Positions 1 to 9,503 of a stretch of DNA of 64,000 nt are shown here, piece by piece. A program made the position numbers and the translations under genes. The notes below the pieces were generated by a model. The model saw only the letters and a list, made by a program, of their open reading frames with translations. It did no database searches and was not told the DNA's origin. The stretch covers positions 3,286,001 through 3,350,000 of the forward strand of contig CP170191.1 of the NCBI GenBank assembly GCA_042434945.1, read 5' to 3'. This stretch comes from Escherichia hormaechei_A (GTDB lineage Bacteria; Pseudomonadota; Gammaproteobacteria; Enterobacterales; Enterobacteriaceae). How positions within the stretch are numbered: the stretch's first letter is position 1; each line of letters begins with the position of its first letter.

Positions 1-684
1 CATCGACATATCTTCTTTTTTCACTTCGCCACGGTCGATCAGCACCTTACCAATGCTGCGATAGGCATGACCGTTTTTCCCTGCATAGCTGAAAAAGTTA
101 AGCGGACTGCCATCACCAAAGTCGATATACCCACTACCCTGCACATCCATAATGAAGTTATCCATCAGGGAGTTACTGTAAGCGAGAATATATTTATCAC
201 TCAATGCCCCCGCGTAGATCTCCGCACGAGACGGCAGACGACCACGTTTTGGCGGCATACGGTAAATAGGATACTGGAACTCGCCCTGGCGGGTATGGCG
301 CGCCTGAATTACCGGCGTGTAATAACCGGTAAACTGCACGTTACCATAGTTGTCGGCACCTTCCATCTGCCAGGCATCAATGCCGAACTGGCGCATATTG
401 CGGGTATCACCGCCTGCGCGCAGCCACTCTTGCACCGCGTTATAAACATTACTCTGGTTGCCATACAGACGCGGTGACGAATTACGGATATGGTTAATTT
501 GCTCGGCAAAATCACCGGCGTTAATCGGCGCGCCAACGGCATCTGGCTGGTTCACCAGAGAGAAAGGCTGGGTAAATTTCCCGTCTTTATATTGCTGTCC
601 GCGATCGGTTGGTTTGGAAGAGCAGGCGGCAAGCATTGCCACAACCGTGCCCATAAGAAGGTACTTTACCCAACGTCCTTTCAT
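1..684 (-). CDS. mltA: Membrane-bound lytic murein transglycosylase A, C-terminus beyond window
   Basis: Lytic transglycosylase that cleaves the glycan backbone of peptidoglycan, forming 1,6-anhydromuramic ends, from the inner face of the outer membrane. The first 228 residues are present; the E. coli protein has 365, so the catalytic C-terminal part lies off the left edge. The N-terminus is a lipoprotein signal with lipobox LAAC at residues 18-21, so Cys21 should be lipidated. The ATG at 684 is chosen because it starts this signal directly. The translation matches K-12 MltA as I remember it up to the DMSM motif at the window edge. The gene is divergent from the initiator tRNA genes. Confidence 0.95.
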   Translation of the reverse strand, partial: MKGRWVKYLLMGTVVAMLAACSSKPTDRGQQYKDGKFTQPFSLVNQPDAVGAPINAGDFAEQINHIRNSSPRLYGNQSNVYNAVQEWLRAGGDTRNMRQFGIDAWQMEGADNYGNVQFTGYYTPVIQARHTRQGEFQYPIYRMPPKRGRLPSRAEIYAGALSDKYILAYSNSLMDNFIMDVQGSGYIDFGDGSPLNFFSYAGKNGHAYRSIGKVLIDRGEVKKEDMSM

Positions 685-851
685 TGTTCTCTTCTTCAGG
701 TTAAAAAATAAGGCGCAACGAAGATAACAAACCGCCGCGTTTAATGAAATGAGCAGCCTCTCCCTGACGCAAATTTTGCACAAAAAATAGGCTTTAGTGA
801 TTTGTTTTTGTTCAAAATCATGCCAAATCCGTGATCGGGGTAAAAAAAAGG

Positions 852-879
852 TTGCATGAAAACGCGAGCGGAGTATAGT
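852..879 (+). promoter_or_regulatory. Promoter of the initiator tRNA operon
   Basis: A TTGCAT -35 hexamer (852-857) and a TATAGT -10 hexamer (874-879) are separated by 16 bases, 13 bases before the first tRNA. A GCGC-rich stretch follows the -10, the kind of discriminator known in stable-RNA promoters under stringent control. Inferred from sequence only. Confidence 0.75.
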
Positions 880-892
880 GCGCATCCACGGA

Positions 893-969
<77 letters not shown>

Positions 970-1002
970 ATTAAAATTTGATGAAGTAAAGCAGTACGGT
1001 GA

Positions 1003-1079
<77 letters not shown>

Positions 1080-1112
1080 GTCAAATTTGATGAAGTAAAA
1101 GCAGTACGGTGA

Positions 1113-1189
<77 letters not shown>

Positions 1190-1196
1190 ATTATTG

Positions 1197-1219
1197 AACA
1201 CCCTAACGGGTGTTTTTTT
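1197..1219 (+). terminator. Rho-independent terminator of the metZWV tRNA operon
   Basis: A 7-bp stem AACACCC/GGGTGTT with loop TAAC, running into seven T residues, 8 bases after the last tRNA. Confidence 0.9.
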
Positions 1220-1262
1220 GTTTCTGGTCTCCCATAAAAAAGCGCCATTCAGCGCCTTTTTA

Positions 1263-2516
1263 TCATCCCCTTCTCGCCAGCGTCGCCCCATCGGCAAAAT
1301 ACGCTTTAATCCCCGCAAGAATAGACTCCGCAACTTCCTGCTGGAAAGTCGCCGTTTTCAGTTTACGCTCTTCCTCAACGTTACTGATAAACGCCGTTTC
1401 GACCAGAATGGAGGGAATATCTGGTGCCTTTAGTACGGCAAACCCGGCCTGTTCAACTTGATTTTTATGCAGCTTGTTGATTTTACCGAGCTTATTCAGT
1501 ACCGCTTTACCAAACTTCAGGCTGTCGGCAATGGTCAGCGACTGTACCATATCGAACATGGTGTGGTCGACATAGCGGTCACCGCTTTTGCTCACGCCAC
1601 CAATCAAGTCCGAGGCGTTCTGGGTTTGTGCCAGATATTTTGCCGCAGTACTGGTTGCACCTTTGGTTGAGAGCGCAAACACAGAGGAACCGCTCGGCTG
1701 ACGACTGGTAAAGGCGTCGGCATGGATAGAGACAAACAGGTCAGCACGCTGTTTCTGGGCTTTTGCTACGCGCACTTGCAATGGAATGAAGATGTCTTCA
1801 TTGCGCGTCATGTACACCTTCATATTGCCCTCTTTCTCGATCAGAGAGCGCAAACGGCGAGCTATTTGCAATACCACATCTTTTTCGCGCGTTTTGTATT
1901 TCCCCACCGCACCGGAGTCTTCGCCACCGTGGCCAGGGTCAAGCATAATGACAATCGGACGATCGCGCCCTGCTTTACCCGGTTGTGGACCACTTTGCGC
2001 TGGCGGCACCTGCTTTTCGAGGTCGCCTTTGTTGTAATCCTCCAGCAGCGCCAGCAGCGAGTCCTGCATATCCTGTGCATTGGCCGGATAGAGGTCCATC
2101 ACCAGACGCTCTTTAAACCCGGCGACCGGCGCAAGGGCAAACAGCTGCGGTTTTACGTTTTGCTTTAATTCAAAAACCATCCGTACGGTTTGCGGGTCAA
2201 ATTGCCCGACGCGCGCCGACTTGATGAACGGGTCGTCTGCACGAATTTGTGCCGCCATCCCCTTGAGTACCGAGTTCAGGTTTACATCTTCGATATCCAC
2301 CACCACGCGTTCAGGGTTACTCAACGCGAACTGCTTATATTTCAGCTGACGATTTGATTCCACCGTCACGCGGGTGTAGCTGGACGCAGGCCAGACGCGC
2401 ACCGCCACGACCTGGCTGACCGCAGCCAGACTGACCTGACTTACGCTCAATAGCCACATGGCACCCGCGCCTTGCAGTAAACGACGACGGCTGATTGCAG
2501 TGTTGGATCCTGACAT
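1263..2516 (-). CDS. amiC: N-acetylmuramoyl-L-alanine amidase AmiC
   Basis: Periplasmic zinc amidase that removes stem peptides from murein during septum splitting; activated by NlpD in E. coli. 417 residues. A Tat-type signal (SRRRLLQ, residues 9-15) is followed by an AMIN domain for septal targeting and a C-terminal Amidase_3 domain with the zinc-site motifs LDPGHGGEDSG and SIHADAF. The start at 2516 puts the twin arginines close to the N-terminus; an in-frame ATG 30 codons upstream would bury the signal. Near-identical to K-12. Divergent from argA. Confidence 0.97.
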   Translation of the reverse strand: MSGSNTAISRRRLLQGAGAMWLLSVSQVSLAAVSQVVAVRVWPASSYTRVTVESNRQLKYKQFALSNPERVVVDIEDVNLNSVLKGMAAQIRADDPFIKSARVGQFDPQTVRMVFELKQNVKPQLFALAPVAGFKERLVMDLYPANAQDMQDSLLALLEDYNKGDLEKQVPPAQSGPQPGKAGRDRPIVIMLDPGHGGEDSGAVGKYKTREKDVVLQIARRLRSLIEKEGNMKVYMTRNEDIFIPLQVRVAKAQKQRADLFVSIHADAFTSRQPSGSSVFALSTKGATSTAAKYLAQTQNASDLIGGVSKSGDRYVDHTMFDMVQSLTIADSLKFGKAVLNKLGKINKLHKNQVEQAGFAVLKAPDIPSILVETAFISNVEEERKLKTATFQQEVAESILAGIKAYFADGATLARRG

Positions 2517-2681
2517 GCCTCTCCCGAGCAAAAGAAATCTAAGCTGTGTAACAAGTAAACGACTAATTTGACCGGAAACTTTAGCGAAAGACGCATAATC
2601 TGTCATCTAATAAACGGTAAACATTCTTTTTATATTCACGACATTACTGATAAAAAAGTCGCTCTCGCATAAAATTTACAC

Positions 2682-2710
2682 TTGCACCCTGCGAAAAAAC
2701 AGAATAAAAA
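2682..2710 (+). promoter_or_regulatory. Probable argA promoter
   Basis: TTGCAC (2682-2687) and TAAAAA (2705-2710) are spaced 17 bases apart upstream of argA. The -10 lies within the first ARG box, which fits repression by ArgR. The -10 is a weak match, so the exact hexamers are tentative. Confidence 0.5.
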
Positions 2711-2736
2711 TACACTAATTTCGAATAATCATGCAA
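2699..2736 (+). promoter_or_regulatory. Pair of ARG boxes (ArgR operator) before argA
   Basis: Two 18-bp imperfect palindromes, 2699-2716 and 2719-2736, separated by 2-3 bases, resemble the ArgR consensus (TGAAT-A/T4-ATTCA type). Tandem ARG boxes with this spacing are standard for the arginine regulon of E. coli. They lie directly before the GTG start of argA. Confidence 0.75.
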
Positions 2737-2747
2737 AGAGGTGTGCC

Positions 2748-4079
2748 GTGGTAAAGGAACGTAAAACCGAGTTGGTCGAGGGATTCCGCCATTCGGTTCC
2801 CTATATCAATACCCACCGGGGAAAAACGTTTGTCATCATGCTCGGCGGTGAAGCCATTGAGCATGAGAATTTCTCCAGTATCGTTAATGATATCGGGTTG
2901 TTGCACAGCCTCGGCATCCGTCTGGTGGTGGTCTATGGCGCACGTCCGCAGATCGACGCAAATCTGGCTGCGCATCACCACGAACCGCTGTATCACAAGA
3001 ATATACGTGTGACCGACGCCAAAACACTGGAACTGGTGAAGCAGGCTGCGGGAACATTGCAACTGGATATTACTGCTCGCCTGTCGATGAGTCTCAATAA
3101 CACGCCGCTGCAGGGCGCGCATATCAACGTCGTCAGTGGCAATTTTATTATTGCCCAGCCGCTGGGCGTCGATGACGGCGTGGATTACTGCCATAGCGGG
3201 CGTATCCGGCGGATTGATGAAGACGCGATCCATCGTCAACTGGACAGCGGTGCAATAGTGCTAATGGGGCCGGTCGCTGTTTCAGTCACTGGCGAGAGCT
3301 TTAACCTGACCTCGGAAGAGATTGCCACTCAACTGGCCATCAAACTGAAAGCTGAAAAGATGATTGGTTTTTGCTCTTCCCAGGGCGTCACTAATGACGA
3401 CGGTGATATTGTCTCCGAACTTTTCCCTAACGAAGCGCAAGCGCGGGTAGAAGCCCAGGAAGAGAAAGGCGATTACAACTCCGGTACGGTGCGCTTTTTG
3501 CGTGGCGCAGTGAAAGCCTGCCGCAGCGGCGTGCGTCGCTGTCATTTAATCAGTTATCAGGAAGATGGCGCGCTGTTGCAAGAGTTGTTCTCACGCGACG
3601 GTATCGGTACGCAGATTGTGATGGAAAGCGCCGAGCAGATTCGTCGCGCAACAATCAACGATATTGGCGGTATTCTGGAGTTGATTCGCCCACTGGAGCA
3701 GCAAGGTATTCTGGTACGCCGTTCTCGCGAGCAGCTGGAGATGGAAATCGACAAATTCACCATTATTCAGCGCGATAACACGACTATTGCCTGCGCCGCG
3801 CTCTATCCGTTCCCGGAAGAGAAGATTGGGGAAATGGCCTGTGTGGCAGTTCACCCGGATTACCGCAGTTCATCAAGGGGTGAAGTTCTGCTGGAACGCA
3901 TTGCCGCTCAGGCGAAGCAGAGCGGCTTAAGCAAATTGTTTGTGCTGACCACGCGCAGTATTCACTGGTTCCAGGAACGTGGATTTACCCCAGTGGATAT
4001 TGATTTACTGCCCGAGAGCAAAAAGCAGTTGTACAACTACCAGCGTAAATCCAAAGTGTTGATGGCGGATTTAGGGTAA
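2748..4079 (+). CDS. argA: Amino-acid N-acetyltransferase (N-acetylglutamate synthase)
   Basis: First committed step of arginine synthesis: acetyl-CoA plus glutamate gives N-acetylglutamate; feedback-inhibited by arginine in E. coli. 443 residues. An N-terminal amino-acid-kinase-like domain (residues about 1-280, which binds arginine in the family) is followed by a GNAT domain (about 295-440). The start is the GTG at 2748, giving the known N-terminus VKERKTELVEGF; in-frame codons upstream to 2682 run through the ARG boxes and are rejected. Near-identical to K-12. Confidence 0.97.
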   Translation: MVKERKTELVEGFRHSVPYINTHRGKTFVIMLGGEAIEHENFSSIVNDIGLLHSLGIRLVVVYGARPQIDANLAAHHHEPLYHKNIRVTDAKTLELVKQAAGTLQLDITARLSMSLNNTPLQGAHINVVSGNFIIAQPLGVDDGVDYCHSGRIRRIDEDAIHRQLDSGAIVLMGPVAVSVTGESFNLTSEEIATQLAIKLKAEKMIGFCSSQGVTNDDGDIVSELFPNEAQARVEAQEEKGDYNSGTVRFLRGAVKACRSGVRRCHLISYQEDGALLQELFSRDGIGTQIVMESAEQIRRATINDIGGILELIRPLEQQGILVRRSREQLEMEIDKFTIIQRDNTTIACAALYPFPEEKIGEMACVAVHPDYRSSSRGEVLLERIAAQAKQSGLSKLFVLTTRSIHWFQERGFTPVDIDLLPESKKQLYNYQRKSKVLMADLG

Positions 4080-4091
4080 GCGATGAAAATC

Positions 4092-4132
4092 GTCGGATGC
4101 GACATGCGTAACACTCGTACGTCGCATCCGGC
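4092..4132. repeat. REP-type palindrome between argA and recD
   Basis: CGGATGCGAC and GTCGCATCCG arms (10 bp, at 4094-4103 and 4121-4130) flank a 17-base loop, in the REP style common between convergent E. coli genes. It sits between the 3' ends of argA and recD. Confidence 0.7.
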
Positions 4133-4140
4133 AATTACGT

Positions 4141-5964
4141 TTATTCCCGTGAACTAAACAACGCCGCCAGACCACTGCGCCGCTCAGTACGAGTGGCGAT
4201 TGCCGCACTTAATATGCGCTCATCGGCATACAGCGACAGACGGCGACGCGCGCGGGTCACCGCGGTATAAACCAGCTCTCGCGTTACTACCGGCGTGCGT
4301 TGGCTCGGCAAAATCAACGCCGCATGGTCGAACTCCGATCCCTGCGATTTATGTACCGTCATCGCCCACGTAGTTTCGTGCTCTGGCAAGCGACTCGGTT
4401 GCACAGACTTAATATTGCCGTCCGGCATCGCAAACCAGACGCGCGTCCCCTGCCCGCGATCCAGCGCAATACCGATATCGCCATTAAACAACCCAAGCGC
4501 GCTGTCATTACGGGCAATCATCACCGGTCGACCTTCGTACCAACGAGAGTGCGGATGACGATGAATTTTGCGCTTCTGTTGCATAAACTGCTCAATTCGC
4601 TCATTCAGTCCAGCCACGCCAAACGGCCCTTCCCGCAGGGCGCACAAAAGCTGGTACTCATTGAACGCCTGAATGATTAAATCCGGCTCGGCACGCGCTT
4701 GCAGCAGATCCAGATAACGTCCGTAACCCGCAAGAGCTTCCTCAAGCATCGCAATATAATCTTCGCCGCTCTGTAAAAGCCGTTTTTCGATATCAGTAAA
4801 ATCCTGCTGAAAAACGGTTTTCACTGCCGTTTTATCACCACGGTTGATCGCCGCAGCTAACTGACCAATGCCAGAATCGCTGCCGAAACGATAGCTTTTT
4901 TGCAGCAGGCAGAGACTGTCGCGCAAAGATGCCGCTTCTGTGCCGGTTCCTGCCGGAACGTGAGTCCCCGTCAGGCGGCTTAGCTGCCTGGCACGCTCGG
5001 CGGTAAAGCCCGCGTTGGCATAAGCGCAGATATCGCCCAGCACAGCCCCAGCCTCAACCGAGGCCAGTTGATCACGATCGCCGAGAAAGATCACTCGCGC
5101 ATGATCGGGCAAGGCGTCGATCAGTCTCGACATCATAGGCAGATCGATCATTGACGCTTCATCTACCACCAGCACATCAAGATGCAGCGGGTTACCGGCA
5201 TGATGACGTAAACGCTGGCTACCCGGCTGCGCGCCCAGCAATCGGTGCAAAGTGCTGGCATCTTCCGGAATGCGTTTCTTTTGTTCATCGGTCAGCGGTA
5301 ACTGTCGCAAAGCCTTGCCGAGAGATTCGGTTAAGCGCGCGGCAGCTTTACCCGTTGGTGCAGCCAGACGGATACGGCAGCGTTCGCCGTCGGCCATTTG
5401 AATTAACGCTGCCAGCAACTTCGCTACGGTGGTCGTTTTACCGGTGCCAGGGCCGCCGGAAATCACCGAGATCCGCCGCGTCAGCGCCACTGCCGCCGCA
5501 ACTTTTTGCCAGTCTGTAGGCTCACCGGAGTCAAATAGCCTGTCCAGCGTCTGGCGAAGCTGTGCTTCGTCGCAGGGAAGCGGCGCATTGGTCTCACTAA
5601 AGAAACGCGCTACCGTCAGTTCGTTTCGCCACAGGCGGTTCAGGTATAAGCGCTCCCCCGTCAGGATCAGCGGTGCCTGGTTGTCTCCCGGCCCGACGGC
5701 TGACGATTCACGCAAGATTTTCTGCCAGTCTACCGTCTCCCCCAGCAGCGCAAAGCAGGACTGGAGGACAGGCGGCATTTTCTCGTCAGCCACCAGACGC
5801 GAGAGCGGCAGACACACATGCCCCTCTCCGGCGTCTTTACTCAACAGGGCAGCGGCAAGCATCACGGCGGGCTGGTCAGCGGCAATCATCATGGCAAACT
5901 GCACGTCCAGCTGACGCAGCACGCGTTGCTCTACCGCATCCAGCAATAAGTCCTGCATCGTCAT
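4141..5964 (-). CDS. recD: Exonuclease V alpha subunit RecD, hybrid coding sequence
   Basis: 5'-3' helicase subunit of RecBCD, which resects double-strand ends and is regulated at Chi. 607 residues (608 in K-12). Walker A GGPGTGKT is at residues 170-177, with helicase motifs VVDEASMIDL and WAMTVHKSQGSE downstream. The start at 5964 overlaps the recB stop by four bases (ATGA), implying translational coupling. Oddity: residues 1 to about 150 are clearly diverged from E. coli, whereas everything from WQKVAAAVALTRR onward matches K-12. The frame is open across the switch, so the product is probably functional. Confidence 0.95.
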   Translation of the reverse strand: MTMQDLLLDAVEQRVLRQLDVQFAMMIAADQPAVMLAAALLSKDAGEGHVCLPLSRLVADEKMPPVLQSCFALLGETVDWQKILRESSAVGPGDNQAPLILTGERLYLNRLWRNELTVARFFSETNAPLPCDEAQLRQTLDRLFDSGEPTDWQKVAAAVALTRRISVISGGPGTGKTTTVAKLLAALIQMADGERCRIRLAAPTGKAAARLTESLGKALRQLPLTDEQKKRIPEDASTLHRLLGAQPGSQRLRHHAGNPLHLDVLVVDEASMIDLPMMSRLIDALPDHARVIFLGDRDQLASVEAGAVLGDICAYANAGFTAERARQLSRLTGTHVPAGTGTEAASLRDSLCLLQKSYRFGSDSGIGQLAAAINRGDKTAVKTVFQQDFTDIEKRLLQSGEDYIAMLEEALAGYGRYLDLLQARAEPDLIIQAFNEYQLLCALREGPFGVAGLNERIEQFMQQKRKIHRHPHSRWYEGRPVMIARNDSALGLFNGDIGIALDRGQGTRVWFAMPDGNIKSVQPSRLPEHETTWAMTVHKSQGSEFDHAALILPSQRTPVVTRELVYTAVTRARRRLSLYADERILSAAIATRTERRSGLAALFSSRE

Positions 5965-8900
5965 GCCATCTCCTCCGTGTTTGCTGCAAACAGGTTATCC
6001 ATTTTATTAATCAATTCCGCATCCGGACGGGTGCTGAAGATCCCGGAGCGCGGATCGGCAGCGTCGACCCCGCGCAGGAACAGGTAGATGACGCCGCCAA
6101 AATGATCGTCGTAGCGGTAATCCGCAATACGGTGGCGCAAATAGCGGTGCAGCGCCAGGGTATAGAGCTGATATTGCAGATCGTAGCGATGCATTTGCAT
6201 GGCGGCCGCCATCGCCTGCTGGGTATAGGCTTCGCTGTTCTCGCCCAGCCAGTTTGATTTGTAATCCAGCAGGTAGTACCGTCCTTCGTGACGGAAGACC
6301 AGGTCGATAAACCCTTTCAGCATGCCCTGCACCTGACGGAAGTTCAGCGGCGGGCAACCGGCTGAGAGCGGATCGTACTGACGGATAAGCGCATCGAGCG
6401 CGTCGGCCTTAAGCGGGCCTGCGACGGGCAGATAAAACTCCATCTCAACCTGCTTATTTTTGGCCGTTAACTGGCGAAGAGAGAAGCCCTGCGCCGTCAG
6501 CGGCGCCTGCAAAATGGCGTTGATCCAGTCAGTGAGAACGGGCTGCCAGTGCGCGTCATAGCCTCCGCTCTGCAACATCTTCAGCACCCACTCCTCACTG
6601 ACAGGCTGGGTGAAATCAAGCTCTTCAAAAAGGCTGTGCAAAAAGGTGCCCGGCGACGCGCCGCGTGGGAACTGATGCGGAGTTAACGTCGGTTCAACCG
6701 GAACATCGCCCACCCCTGCGGCATCCACGTCCAGCTTCGGCATGAGATCCTGCGCAATACTTTGCCCGTGCTGTTGCAGGCCAGAATAGCTGGTGACGCG
6801 CCAGTCGTCGGCAAGCACCCGTGTGATCTGGCGCGCGTTAAGATCGGTCGCGGGCTCTTGCGCCATTTCCCAGCGGCTGTTGTCTGGCAGAGAAGGGATA
6901 TGCAGGGCGATATCGTCTCCGCAAAGCGACTCAATACAGAGGCGCAACCCCGCCGCATCTTTCGGCTCACCACGCTGAACAAGCCGCCCTAAGGCGCTTA
7001 AATGGAAATCGCTCTCCCCTGTTTTCTCCCCGCGACGGCGGAAAACCGGCGCGACGCCCAGGCTGCAATGCCAGACAGAACGGGTCAGCGCCACGTAAAG
7101 CAGGCGCAAATCCTCCGCCAGACGCTCCGCTTCCGCCAGCTCAACGCTGGTTTCCGCCTTGCTGAGATCGAGCACCGCATCGAAAGTCTCGCGGTCATGA
7201 TAATAGGCCTGATCCTGAACGCGGTAGTTGGCGATAAAGGGCAGCCAGACCAGCGGATACTCGAGACCTTTCGATTTGTGAATGGTGACGATTTGCACCA
7301 GATGCTTATCGCTCTCAAGACGCATCTGCTGGCTTGAGGCGTTACTGTTTGGATCCGCGATTTGCTGCGCCAGCCAGCGCACGAGGGCATGTTCACTTTC
7401 AAGCTGGGTGCCGGCTTCCTGCAACAGTTCGCTGATGTGTAAAATATCGGTAAGACGCCTTTCACCGCCCGATGACGCCAGCATATTTTCGGCAATCTGG
7501 CGCCGCGTCATCAATTCGCGCAGCATCGCCATGACGCCGCGTTTTTGCCAGCGTTCACGGTAATGGACAAACTCTTCCACCACCGCATCCCATGCGTTTT
7601 CGTCATGGTTGAGCTCATCTATATCGCGCGCGTTCAACCCCAGCATAGAGCAGGCCAGCGCGCTTCGAAGCGTATTTTCGCGCTCCGGGGCCAGCACCGC
7701 CTGAAGCAGCCAGAGCATTTCCTGGGCTTCCAGCGTGTCGAACACGCTGTCGCGGTTAGAGAGATACACTGACGGAATATCCAGCAGCGTTAGCGCATCG
7801 CGGATTAGCGCCGCTTCCTGACGACTGCGCACCAGCACGGTAATATCAGAGGCTTTAACAGGATTCGCCTGTTCCCCCTTCCACAGCAGCGCCTCGCCGC
7901 GCGCGCCTGCGCTCAGCCAGTCACGGATTTGCGCGGCGCAGTGCTGGGCCATCGCCGCCTGATAGTCGGCAACCCCATAGCCTTCCCCTTCCAGCAGCCA
8001 GAAGGTCATGGCGGGTTGTACCGCGCTACTGACTTCGAAGCGCAGGGATGCGTTTTTTGGGGCGGATTTCACCGGCAGGAAAGGGATTTCATTGAACATG
8101 AACGCCGTCTCCATACGGCTGAACAGCGCATTGACGCTCTCAACCATCCCCGGCGCGGAACGCCAGTTAGTTTCTAACGTGTAATGCGCGACAACCTCAC
8201 TACGGGCTTTCATATAGGTGAAGATATCTGCCCCACGGAAGGCGTAAATCGCCTGTTTAGGGTCGCCTATCAACAACAGGGCAGTGTCGGGCTGCTGTCG
8301 CCAGATGCGGCGAAAAATGCGGTACTGTTGAGGGTCAGTGTCCTGAAATTCGTCAATCATCGCCACCGGAAAACGGGTACGGATCGCGCTGGCGAGCGCT
8401 TCACCATTCTCGCTGGACAGCGCCTCGTCCAGGCGGCTCAGCATGTCATCAAACCCCAGCTCGCCCCGGCGACGTTTTTCGCGCGCGACGGCCTGGCGGA
8501 TCTCCGTCATAGCGCGTGTGATCATCAGGTCATTGAGCGTTAATGGCTCCGCAAGCAGCGCATCAATCGCCACAAACAGGGAATGCTCAGGCACAATGCC
8601 GTCGGCTTTGGTTCGCTCGGTCAAAAAGCGCTGCGAAAATTTTTCCAGCGCGTCCGGAAGCTGGTAGCCCCGCGTCTCCTCCTGGGCCCAGACGCTGATC
8701 TTTTCGATCCACTTCCCCTGGTTCCCACGGTTGAACTTGCGTCTGTCGATGCCTGAGTTTTCGATGATTGCATCAATTTCACCAACCGACTCATTCCACT
8801 TATGCTTAAGCGCCGCAATTTTGGCGACGATCTTTTCATGGCGCGAGGCCAGCGTTTCATCGGCAGGCGGCGGAGATTTAATGACCGGCGCTTCGCCTTG

Positions 8901-9503
8901 CAGGTAACGGTCGATGGCGCGAAGAAGCTCTTCCGGACCTTTCCACAGGGCGTGAACCGCTTCGGCAATGTCGCGCTGCAATGGATAACAGTGACGACGC
9001 CAGAAATCCGCACAGGCCTGATAGCGAAGCTCGGATTCATCTTCAATAAGCTGCTGCTCAAAGAGCATGCCGGATTCAAACGCATTCAGGCTTAACATGC
9101 GCTGACAAAAACCGTGAATGGTGAAGACGGACGCTTCATCCATTTGCCGCTCGGCCAGCAGCAGCCATTGCGCAGCCTGTTGCTTATCCGCAATCTCGTC
9201 CAGCAGGCTCGCGTAGAGGGGGTTATCCGTTGTCTGACGCAAACAGGCGATGCGCAGCTCATGAATGTTGCTGCGAATACGGCCACGCAGCTCGGCAGTG
9301 GCCGCTTCGGTGAAGGTTACCACCAGCAGCTCTTCCACGCTTAACGGGCGCGAAAAAGCGGCGTTGCCGCCGAGCCCCAACAGCAGACGCAGATAGAGCG
9401 CGGCGATGGTATAGGTTTTTCCCGTTCCCGCTGAGGCTTCAATCAGTCGCTCACCCTGTAGAGGTAAACTTAGGGGATCAAGCGGCTCAGCGGTATGGGT
9501 CAT
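5961..9503 (-). CDS. recB: Exonuclease V beta subunit RecB
   Basis: 3'-5' helicase and sole nuclease of RecBCD; loads RecA after Chi. 1180 residues, the usual length. Walker A ASAGTGKT is at residues 23-30. The UvrD-type motif DEFQDTDPQQY, the motif LVQIVTIHKSKGLEYPLVW and the C-terminal nuclease motif (GFIDLVF then LLDYKSNW) are all intact. The sequence is diverged from K-12 along its whole length, unlike the 3' part of recD. It overlaps the ptrA stop and the recD start by four bases each, so ptrA-recB-recD form one transcript. Confidence 0.97.
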   Translation of the reverse strand: MTHTAEPLDPLSLPLQGERLIEASAGTGKTYTIAALYLRLLLGLGGNAAFSRPLSVEELLVVTFTEAATAELRGRIRSNIHELRIACLRQTTDNPLYASLLDEIADKQQAAQWLLLAERQMDEASVFTIHGFCQRMLSLNAFESGMLFEQQLIEDESELRYQACADFWRRHCYPLQRDIAEAVHALWKGPEELLRAIDRYLQGEAPVIKSPPPADETLASRHEKIVAKIAALKHKWNESVGEIDAIIENSGIDRRKFNRGNQGKWIEKISVWAQEETRGYQLPDALEKFSQRFLTERTKADGIVPEHSLFVAIDALLAEPLTLNDLMITRAMTEIRQAVAREKRRRGELGFDDMLSRLDEALSSENGEALASAIRTRFPVAMIDEFQDTDPQQYRIFRRIWRQQPDTALLLIGDPKQAIYAFRGADIFTYMKARSEVVAHYTLETNWRSAPGMVESVNALFSRMETAFMFNEIPFLPVKSAPKNASLRFEVSSAVQPAMTFWLLEGEGYGVADYQAAMAQHCAAQIRDWLSAGARGEALLWKGEQANPVKASDITVLVRSRQEAALIRDALTLLDIPSVYLSNRDSVFDTLEAQEMLWLLQAVLAPERENTLRSALACSMLGLNARDIDELNHDENAWDAVVEEFVHYRERWQKRGVMAMLRELMTRRQIAENMLASSGGERRLTDILHISELLQEAGTQLESEHALVRWLAQQIADPNSNASSQQMRLESDKHLVQIVTIHKSKGLEYPLVWLPFIANYRVQDQAYYHDRETFDAVLDLSKAETSVELAEAERLAEDLRLLYVALTRSVWHCSLGVAPVFRRRGEKTGESDFHLSALGRLVQRGEPKDAAGLRLCIESLCGDDIALHIPSLPDNSRWEMAQEPATDLNARQITRVLADDWRVTSYSGLQQHGQSIAQDLMPKLDVDAAGVGDVPVEPTLTPHQFPRGASPGTFLHSLFEELDFTQPVSEEWVLKMLQSGGYDAHWQPVLTDWINAILQAPLTAQGFSLRQLTAKNKQVEMEFYLPVAGPLKADALDALIRQYDPLSAGCPPLNFRQVQGMLKGFIDLVFRHEGRYYLLDYKSNWLGENSEAYTQQAMAAAMQMHRYDLQYQLYTLALHRYLRHRIADYRYDDHFGGVIYLFLRGVDAADPRSGIFSTRPDAELINKMDNLFAANTEEMA

